A stretch of DNA of 7,230 nucleotides from Ascidiaceihabitans sp. (GTDB lineage Bacteria > Pseudomonadota > Alphaproteobacteria > Rhodobacterales > Rhodobacteraceae), in contig JALZUL010000061.1 in assembly GCA_023301665.1 (NCBI GenBank), positions 1 through 7,230 of the forward strand, read 5' to 3'. How positions within the stretch are numbered: the stretch's first letter is position 1; every line of letters starts with the position of its first letter. The notes under the pieces were generated by a model that was not told the origin of the DNA, made no database searches, and saw only the letters and a program-made list of their open reading frames with translations. The translations under genes were made by a program, and so were the position numbers. Shown piece after piece: positions 1-4,526 of the stretch.

Positions 1-1
1 G

Positions 2-337
2 AAAGAACTCATGAAATTTAGGTCAGATGGAACAATTCAGACTGCGTACCCTATTCCAAACATTATCAGGAAGGTGCTTGAAACGTTCTTAGAGCAACAT
101 TCAACGGGTCAGACCTTGTATTCTAAGCTTGAAAACCTCGATTTCGAAGATTCAAAAAAGACAGCGCTCTACAAATTTGCAAACGATCTGTCGCATCCAA
201 CATTTGCAGGGCTTGATCCAGCACTTGTCGGGGAAACCCAAACAAACATTAAGCATCTCTTAGAAATGATTAAGGGGGTAGCGCCTATTTACTTCAATGC
301 GCTCACTGAAACAATAGGTGCGCCGAAACAGGTATGA
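2..337 (+). CDS. AAA_13-type ATPase, C-terminal fragment (5' end off window)
   Basis: The frame is open from the left edge to a TGA at 335-337, so the ATG at 11 is most likely internal and this is the last ~110 codons of a longer gene. The visible protein has the pattern typical of the tail of AAA_13 (PrrC/RloC-like) ATPases: a hydrophobic IPNIIRKVLETFLEQ helix, then a KFANDLSH stretch resembling the conserved 'N-x-x-SH' element, then an amphipathic LLEMIKGVAPIYFNAL helix. Family members are large P-loop ATPases, often fused to or paired with nucleases in anti-phage or tRNA-cleaving systems. The Walker A and B motifs would lie off window, so activity cannot be judged. The fragment looks more AT-rich than the DUF2130 gene 89 bases downstream on the same strand, and the two may be co-transcribed. 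Family assignment is from remembered motif patterns, not a search. Confidence 0.72.
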   Translation, partial: KELMKFRSDGTIQTAYPIPNIIRKVLETFLEQHSTGQTLYSKLENLDFEDSKKTALYKFANDLSHPTFAGLDPALVGETQTNIKHLLEMIKGVAPIYFNALTETIGAPKQV

Positions 338-426
338 CAGTCATCTTAGAAACCATTCAATCTCGCGCTGGTGACGGACGCGGTCTCAACGTATGATAAC
401 GACCTAACAATTGCCGAGGTGAACGA

Positions 427-1578
427 ATGTCTGAGTTGAAGATCCAGTGCCCAAAGTGTTCCAATGAAATCGAGCTGACTGAGCAATTGGCAGGCCCGAT
501 GCTGGCAGATCTACGGGCATCGTTTAACGATGAGTTGGCCAAGCGGGACACGCAAGCAGCCGAAGCGTTGGTTGCTGCACAAGCGCTGGCCAAGGAAGTC
601 GCACAAGCAGAAAGCTCTGTTGAGCAAGCCGCTTTGCAGGATCGGATCAGGGCGCAAGATGAAAAATTAAAAGTCGCGCAGTCGGCTCAAACCGCCGCGC
701 TGAAACGTGAGCAAGAGCTTAAAGATAAAGAAGCTGAGATGGAGCTGACTTTGCAAAAGCTGCTCGCAGCGGAACGCCCAGTTTTGGCTGCGAAATTATC
801 CCGCGAGGCAGACGAAAAAGCTGGATTGAAACTGGCCGAGCAAGCGCAGGTCATGGAGGGCATGAAGCGCCAGATCGAAGCACTGAAACAGAAGTCCGAA
901 CAGGGGTCGATGCAGACCCAAGGTGAAGCCGCTGAGATCGTTCTTGAGGACACCTTAGGCGCGGCATTTCCGATAGATGGATTTGTGCCGGTGGCCAAAG
1001 GGGTCAGCGGGGCGGATGTACGCCAAGACGTTACTGGGCCAAACGGCGTCGCTGGCAGTATTCTGTGGGAAAGCAAACGTACGAAGAACTGGACAGCCGG
1101 TTGGCTTGCCAAGTTGCGCGATGATCAACGGGCGTCGGGATGTGAGGTTGCAGTAATAACGTCCCATGCCTTACCCGAGGGCCTAGATAGCTTCGGTATG
1201 ATCGATGGCATCTGGGTTTGTGCGCCGCGCTTTGCAGTACCGCTGGCGACATCGCTGCGTCAGGCGTTGATTGATGTAGCTGGTGCGAAAGGCCGCGCCA
1301 TGGGCCAGGAAACCAAGATGGAGATGGTCTACGACTATCTAACTGGCACGCAATTCAAACAACGCGTCGATGCGATTGTCGAGCGGTTCAAGGACATGCA
1401 AGACAATCTACGCAAAGAACGCGTTTTCATCGAAAAACAATGGGCGCTGCGGGCCAAACAAATTGATCTGGTGATCGCGTCTACGGTCGGCATGCACGGC
1501 GACTTACAAGGGATCGCAGGGCGTGCAATGCCTGAAATTGAAAGCGTTGAGGCGTTATTGCTCGGAAAAGACGATTGA
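427..1578 (+). CDS. DUF2130 domain protein (coiled coil plus nuclease-like domain)
   Basis: A complete 383-residue protein, within the usual size of the DUF2130 family. The ATG at 427 is supported by a GAGGTG ribosome site about 5 bases upstream. The N-terminus has a short zinc-knuckle-like motif, CPKCSNEIEL (C8, C11). Residues ~25-165 are an Ala/Glu/Lys/Gln-rich coiled coil. The C-terminal half carries the family's conserved blocks: GEAAEIVLEDTLGAAFP, GADVRQDV, ILWESKRTKNW and, later, MGQETKMEMVYDYLTG. D197 or D201 followed by E215-S-K217 at the end of a beta-like strand fits the D...ExK pattern of PD-(D/E)XK nuclease folds. The nuclease reading is inference; the family has no firmly established function that I know of. 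It lies 89 bases downstream of the AAA_13 fragment in the same direction, suggesting a joint ATPase/DNA-processing module. The relaxase gene runs towards it from the other side. Confidence 0.88.
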   Translation: MSELKIQCPKCSNEIELTEQLAGPMLADLRASFNDELAKRDTQAAEALVAAQALAKEVAQAESSVEQAALQDRIRAQDEKLKVAQSAQTAALKREQELKDKEAEMELTLQKLLAAERPVLAAKLSREADEKAGLKLAEQAQVMEGMKRQIEALKQKSEQGSMQTQGEAAEIVLEDTLGAAFPIDGFVPVAKGVSGADVRQDVTGPNGVAGSILWESKRTKNWTAGWLAKLRDDQRASGCEVAVITSHALPEGLDSFGMIDGIWVCAPRFAVPLATSLRQALIDVAGAKGRAMGQETKMEMVYDYLTGTQFKQRVDAIVERFKDMQDNLRKERVFIEKQWALRAKQIDLVIASTVGMHGDLQGIAGRAMPEIESVEALLLGKDD

Positions 1579-1702
1579 AGTTGTGCTAGATTTTCGCCAC
1601 CGCTAACTTTGATACCGCGTTTACCACAACGAATGTCTGCTTCGACGGGCCGTAACGCAGCATGTTGATCTGGTGGTGAAGGTCCGGTTTGGGCCATTCG
1701 TG
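1579..1702. other. Convergent intergenic gap
   Basis: This 124-base gap separates the 3' ends of the DUF2130 gene (+) and the relaxase gene (-). No convincing U-tracted terminator is visible. A 7-bp inverted pair, ACGAATG at 1629-1635 and CATTCGT at 1695-1701, brackets a GC-rich stretch that includes GGGCCGTAACGCAGC. It reads like decayed intergenic or coding relic sequence rather than a gene. Confidence 0.4.
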
Positions 1703-3052
1703 TCACATATTCGGTTCATCATCGAAGTCCCGCTTTATTTTTTCGCCTGCGTTTTTGACATCGCTGGGCAAATCTTCACGGCTCAACCAAAATTGTAACT
1801 TTTCGACCATGGCGTCCAGCCATGCTGACTGCTTATGCCACGTATGCTGTAAGTCCAAATACCGGTGTACGATCTTTGTAAGGCGTTTCTGGATTAGTTT
1901 TGACGCAGCAATAATCGGGTCAGGGTTATGCAAAGTGATTTCATCCTGTGTTTCGTGGATCGTATCATTTGCCATTTCCTCAACAATAGCTTCAACCGCT
2001 GCGATTCCAGTCTCATAGGCCGCTGTAACGCGCTTTGCATTGGACCTTTCGGTATCGGCTTGAGCGGATTTTTCCGCAGTGACCGCGCGTTCTTCAGCTA
2101 GAGTTTTCGTATCGTCTGCTGTTTTCTGTTCCGATTTTTTTGCCAAACGCTCTCGGCGTTCAAGTTCTTTTTGCCGTACGATTTGTCGTACTTCAATCTC
2201 ATTGAGCGCAGTGATTTTCTTCGCAATCCGTGCGCGATATACTCCGAGGCGCTTCACCTCTTTGGCACTGAGATCTTCGCGTACACCTAAGGCCTCAATG
2301 CGCTTTTGATCTGTTCTAATCGAAGCTTTTCGCGCGGTAATCTCAACGTTAAGATCATCGACTTCCTGTTTCTTTGCGGCAATTTCGGCGGGCAGCTCTG
2401 CGTGCAATTGACGTACGGATCTGTTGAGGGTGTCCGCATGATTGGCACCTGCATCCAGCCGAGATTTCTTGCGATTTCCGCGCTCAATTTCCGGACAATA
2501 CCGTTTCATAATATCTGCCGTTATGTCTTGGAACTCGGACATTGCTGCGCGATCCATCAACTTACAGACAGGTTGGCCGTCATCCGAAAATGCCCGCAAT
2601 TCGAAATGGGCATGTATGGTGGTTTCATCCAGATGCACGACAAGGCTTTCAAGTCGGGTATTCAAGCGTTCCGCAAGCAATTGTGTGAGCTCTAAAAACG
2701 CTTTATTTTGACAATCACTTGAAAGGGTGTCGAACATTTTTGCGGCTTCTACACCAAAAGTCACGATGCCAGATTTTATAATTGCGGCATTTGACTTGAG
2801 TGCGCGCTGCGCTCCGCGCCGTTTTCGCAGTTCTCGGATCTCATTTCGAATGTCCGGAAGAGGACAGGGATCAATCAATATGCAATTTAAGTCATTTCTG
2901 CTTTGATCCACATAGTTTGGTTGCGAGCCAATACGAAGATCATGGCGACGCTGACCATAAGCTTGAGACATCGTTTTGCTCTGCAAACGCACTGAAGCAG
3001 CATATGAATTCCCTTTGCTGGGGGCGGGATGGGTGTTTGATAATTTACTCAT
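1703..3052 (-). CDS. MobV/Pre-family plasmid mobilization relaxase
   Basis: A complete 449-residue protein of the Mob_Pre (MOBV) family, which nicks one strand at oriT and pilots it during mobilization. The best signature is HLDETTIHAH at residues 140-149, matching the metal-binding HxDExxPHxH motif (H140, D142, E143, H147, H149) with Ile in place of the usual Pro. It is followed by a LMDRAAMSEFQ stretch corresponding to the 'mfdre.l..iQ' region of MobM. Further N-terminal, RRHDLR gives an HxxR (H37, R40) aligned with the nucleophile His22 region of MobM, and NYVDQSRNDLN (46-56) is motif I (N..R...N). Residues ~215-355 form a long charged coiled coil, as is usual in MobV proteins. The start at 3052 places SYAASVR just inside the N-terminus, as in MobM; no strong ribosome site is visible. 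It faces away from the AlpA gene and has a candidate oriT ~215 bases upstream. All catalytic residues seem present, so it may be functional. Confidence 0.9.
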   Translation of the reverse strand: MSKLSNTHPAPSKGNSYAASVRLQSKTMSQAYGQRRHDLRIGSQPNYVDQSRNDLNCILIDPCPLPDIRNEIRELRKRRGAQRALKSNAAIIKSGIVTFGVEAAKMFDTLSSDCQNKAFLELTQLLAERLNTRLESLVVHLDETTIHAHFELRAFSDDGQPVCKLMDRAAMSEFQDITADIMKRYCPEIERGNRKKSRLDAGANHADTLNRSVRQLHAELPAEIAAKKQEVDDLNVEITARKASIRTDQKRIEALGVREDLSAKEVKRLGVYRARIAKKITALNEIEVRQIVRQKELERRERLAKKSEQKTADDTKTLAEERAVTAEKSAQADTERSNAKRVTAAYETGIAAVEAIVEEMANDTIHETQDEITLHNPDPIIAASKLIQKRLTKIVHRYLDLQHTWHKQSAWLDAMVEKLQFWLSREDLPSDVKNAGEKIKRDFDDEPNM

Positions 3053-3261
3053 CTAACAATCGTCACATTGCCTTGAGAAAATCCATATAGGACATTTCAG
3101 CAATCAACGTCTTTGGTGTTGATAATTACATTTTTTGCTGGATTGCGTTGAAATCGCCTGCCTATTTGATCTGTCTTTCACTTGTCGACGAAGTCATTGG
3201 TTATAATATTTCGCAAACTTCCACTTCCTTTTGACATTGCTGATGTGTGGGTGCGGGGTGC

Positions 3262-3275
3262 AGTGTAAACACACT
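3262..3275 (-). other. Candidate MobV-type oriT nick hairpin
   Basis: On the minus strand, the coding strand of the relaxase, this reads AGTGTGTTTACACT: arms AGTGT and ACACT around a GTTT loop. It resembles the pMV158/pT181 MobV nick core TAGTGTG/TTA, which also sits on the relaxase coding strand upstream of the mob gene inside an inverted repeat. By analogy the nick would fall between 3270 and 3269, ~217 bases upstream of the relaxase start. The match is short. An alternative is the end of an insertion sequence, because two GGACAA repeats follow on the other side. Confidence 0.35.
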
Positions 3276-3330
3276 CTGGACAATTTGATGATGCAATAAG
3301 CGGACAACTGGTCTTTGATTTAACCTACTA

Positions 3331-3349
3331 ATCATAACTGAGTTATGAT
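3331..3349. promoter_or_regulatory. Perfect 8-bp inverted repeat, possible operator
   Basis: ATCATAAC, spacer TGA, GTTATGAT forms a perfect dyad with a 3-base centre. The short spacer and AT-rich arms look more like the binding site of a dimeric helix-turn-helix regulator than an RNA hairpin. It lies between the divergent relaxase and AlpA genes. Which protein binds it, if any, is unknown. Confidence 0.4.
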
Positions 3350-3354
3350 GCAGG

Positions 3355-3451
3355 CAAAGGGGTGCGTCGCCCCCTTTTGAAACCCCAGACGAAGAGGTGC
3401 ATTACCCTCTTTCGAAACTCCTTACCAAAGGCGCTGCGCCAATTTGGAGAC
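3355..3451. repeat. Tandem array of three degenerate ~35-base hairpin units
   Basis: Units start at about 3355, 3390 and 3426 (periods 35 and 36). Unit 1 pairs AAAGGGG (3356-3362) with CCCCTTT (3371-3377) around the loop TGCGTCGC. Unit 2 pairs GAAGAGG (3391-3397) with CCTCTTT (3406-3412) around the loop TGCATTAC. Both are followed by GAAAC and a C-rich end (CCCC or TCC). Unit 3 is shorter: GGCGC-T-GCGCC (3430-3440) flanked by AAA and AATTT. Between units 1 and 2 one stem G-C pair becomes A-T with both sides changed, and the outer A-T becomes G-T, which suggests the structure is maintained. It may be a structured RNA or a replication/recombination protein-binding array; I do not recognise a named family. 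Confidence 0.6.
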
Positions 3452-3473
3452 GCATGCATGCTTTTCTAGTTTA

Positions 3474-3482
3474 TGTGGATAA
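3474..3482 (-). promoter_or_regulatory. Consensus DnaA box
   Basis: The minus strand reads TTATCCACA, an exact match to the DnaA-box consensus TTATNCACA. It lies just after the hairpin array and overlaps the start of an AAGTG/CACTT dyad (3481-3494). A single 9-mer can occur by chance, so a replication or regulatory role is only suggestive. Confidence 0.3.
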
Positions 3483-3557
3483 GTGAAAACACTTGATGCA
3501 ATGTGGTTGGATATGCGTAGAATAGGGGGCATCTTTTAACTCATAGAAAGCTGCAAT

Positions 3558-3779
3558 ATGTCAAAAAATACTTCCCCAACCCTTCGCCTTATCGATCGCT
3601 GGAAAGTGCTCGACATGCTTGGAATTTCCGAATCCACATTGGAACGCCTTATGGTGCGCGAAATTGATTTTCCGCTTCCACGTAGGATTAGTTCACGCAC
3701 TGTGCGCTGGGTAGAACACGAAGTTCAAGCTTATATCCTGAGCCTAGAAACCGTCGATTACTTTGGCCAAACAGGATGA
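3558..3779 (+). CDS. AlpA-family helix-turn-helix regulator / excisionase-like protein
   Basis: A 73-residue protein with the AlpA (Phage_AlpA) pattern: LRLIDRWKVLDMLGISESTL (residues 9-28) is the MerR/Xis-like winged HTH with a G-I-S-x-S-T-L turn, followed by the FPLPRRISSRTVRW wing and the EVQAYI C-terminal helix. Typical AlpA proteins are 65-90 residues, so it seems complete. Members bind DNA and either activate integrase genes or act as excisionases for prophages and islands. The ATG at 3558 has a weak AGAAAG ribosome site ~7 bases upstream. The recombinase relic lies immediately downstream in convergent orientation, which fits an excision-control role on an element that has lost its integrase. 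A strong stem-loop begins 9 bases after the stop codon. Confidence 0.88.
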   Translation: MSKNTSPTLRLIDRWKVLDMLGISESTLERLMVREIDFPLPRRISSRTVRWVEHEVQAYILSLETVDYFGQTG

Positions 3780-3788
3780 TCGTAGAAC

Positions 3789-3820
3789 CTGTCTGGGCCA
3801 TTTTTTAACGGCCCAGACAG
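3789..3820. terminator. Strong stem-loop between convergent ends, probable terminator
   Basis: CTGTCTGGGCC (3789-3799) pairs perfectly with GGCCCAGACAG (3810-3820) across a 10-base loop rich in T. It lies just after the AlpA stop and just before the 3' end of the recombinase relic, the usual place for a bidirectional terminator. The T run is in the loop rather than after the stem, so classical Rho-independent function is uncertain; a recombination or binding site is the alternative. Confidence 0.55.
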
Positions 3821-3826
3821 CAATCT

Positions 3827-4016
3827 CTATAAGGCGTCAGCCAAGCGAAGCGGCATTGTTCCACCCGTTACATAATCCGCCCAATCCTGCATGAGGACGC
3901 GGCGTTCTTCGAGTAGATCATCGCGCATATATGCCGCAACAAGGGCATCCTTCTCCTTTGGTTCAGTAAATGCTATCAAAGGAGCGGCATCAAACCGCGA
4001 CAAGTCCACAGGCACA
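3827..4016 (-). pseudogene. Tyrosine recombinase/integrase, C-terminal remnant
   Basis: The minus strand reads about 60 residues to a TAG at 3827-3829. VAAYMRDDLLEERRVLMQDW followed by ADYVTG matches the end of many alphaproteobacterial phage-type integrases, where an 'AY.RsDllekRR.LM..WA.y' tail follows the catalytic Tyr region. The catalytic R-H-R-Y core is missing upstream: the frame runs into the antisense of the transposase fragment at about 4016, and the ATG at 4031-4033 lies in that foreign sequence. This is therefore a truncated gene, cut at its 5' side by the IS-related junction. Recognition is by memory of the motif, and the part before VAAY (RFDAAPLIAFTEPKEK) is less typical. Confidence 0.5.
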
Positions 4017-4017
4017 T

Positions 4018-4148
4018 TGGGCGATGCCCGCAAAACGCTGGAAGAATGGCAGCAGGATTACAACTCGCGCAGACCACATTCAGCATTGGACAATCGAACA
4101 CCGGTGGAATTTTTGCAGAGAAACACGATGGAAAAGTTGGCAGCCTAA
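4018..4148 (+). pseudogene. IS3-family transposase (OrfB) C-terminal remnant
   Basis: About 43 codons from GDARKTLEEW to a TAA at 4146-4148. DYNSRRPHSALDNRTPVEF is the near-invariant tail of IS3-family OrfB integrases (YN..RPH..L...TP..F). The full protein is normally ~270-300 residues with a DDE catalytic core; all of that core is absent here. The same reading frame continues upstream of 4018 only as the antisense of the recombinase remnant, so the start of the relic is a junction rather than a start codon. Confidence 0.85.
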
Positions 4149-4208
4149 CGCCAAAGATTCAACCCCAAGGACTCTACGTAAAATGGAGGAATTTTCGGGC
4201 TCAGGTCA
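4018..4208 (+). mobile_element. IS3-family insertion sequence, 3' remnant with right end
   Basis: Contains the transposase tail and ~60 bases beyond its stop. Read inward on the minus strand from 4208, the sequence starts TGACCTGAGCCCGAAAATTC, resembling the terminal inverted repeats of IS407-group IS3 elements (TGACCTG followed by a C-rich stretch). The left end and the rest of the element are absent, so no target duplication can be scored. The loss of the left part together with the 5' part of the recombinase suggests an IS-associated deletion. Confidence 0.6.
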
Positions 4209-4526
4209 CATGTCGCCTTGGGTAACCCTGAGAAATAAAAAGTTGTTTGGGTTTTATTACAGCGCGGACAAACTGCAAAATTTCACCCGCGTGTTACGTC
4301 CATGTCACCGTAATATCATGCAATTTGCCAACATGAGAGGGACAATTTATTCACATCGCAGATATAAAATGTCATTTAGACGTATCGGCATGAAATCGGC
4401 TTTCGCGCAGTTCGTCGCCCTCGTAAAATAATTGTGTCAAGCGTGAAGGCACGCCTCCAGCCAATTTCTTCTTTGCTACAGAACACAAGTCACCGTGATG
4501 GCAGAGGTTTTCAAATTCAATCTGGT
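4209..4526. other. Gene-free stretch between IS end and RTX-Hint gene
   Basis: Only a frame with no recognisable protein pattern crosses these 318 bases. The composition is AT-rich at 4220-4270 and 4320-4380. Apart from the weak hairpin at 4439-4456 I see nothing here that can be assigned. It may be the 3' flank of the RTX-Hint gene, or decayed sequence. Confidence 0.5.
4439..4456 (-). terminator. Weak candidate terminator downstream of the RTX-Hint gene
   Basis: On the minus strand AGGCGTG-CCTT-CACGCTT forms a 7-pair stem (one G-T) with a 4-base loop, ~70 bases past the stop of the large gene, followed by an AT-rich ACACAATTATTTT stretch. The T-tract is interrupted, so this is only a plausible terminator. 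Confidence 0.3.

Larger units (their letters stand above)
3053..3557. other. Signal-rich intergenic region between divergent relaxase and AlpA genes
   Basis: No gene is supported in these 505 bases. The relaxase reads away to the left and the AlpA-like gene to the right, so promoters for both must lie here. From left to right it holds an ATCAAC/GTTGAT inverted repeat (3102-3122), the candidate nick hairpin (3262-3275), two GGACAA copies 24 bases apart (3278-3283, 3302-3307), an 8-bp palindrome (3331-3349), the tandem hairpin array (3355-3451), a palindrome GCATGCATGC (3452-3461), a DnaA box (3474-3482) and an AAGTG/CACTT inverted repeat (3481-3494). A weak -10-like TAGAAT (3518-3523) with a poorly spaced TTGATG (3493-3498) could serve the AlpA gene. 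Confidence 0.6.

Noticed and set aside
357..1252. Minus-strand frames across the DUF2130 gene
   Set aside because: They are antisense to a gene with clear family blocks and a good ribosome site, and their products show no domain pattern.
1689..2695. Plus-strand frames (109, 76 and 129 codons) inside the relaxase gene
   Set aside because: They are antisense to the relaxase, which has strong family motifs along its N-terminal half and coiled coil. Their Ser/Cys/Phe-rich composition is typical of shadow frames.
3102..3122. ATCAAC/GTTGAT inverted repeat near the relaxase start as the oriT
   Set aside because: The stem is only 6 bp with a 9-base loop and has no resemblance to known MobV nick cores, unlike the hairpin at 3262-3275.
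3970..4431. Plus-strand frame of 153 codons through the IS remnant and the following gap
   Set aside because: It is out of frame with the transposase tail, which is recognisable in another frame. Its product has no pattern resembling a real protein.
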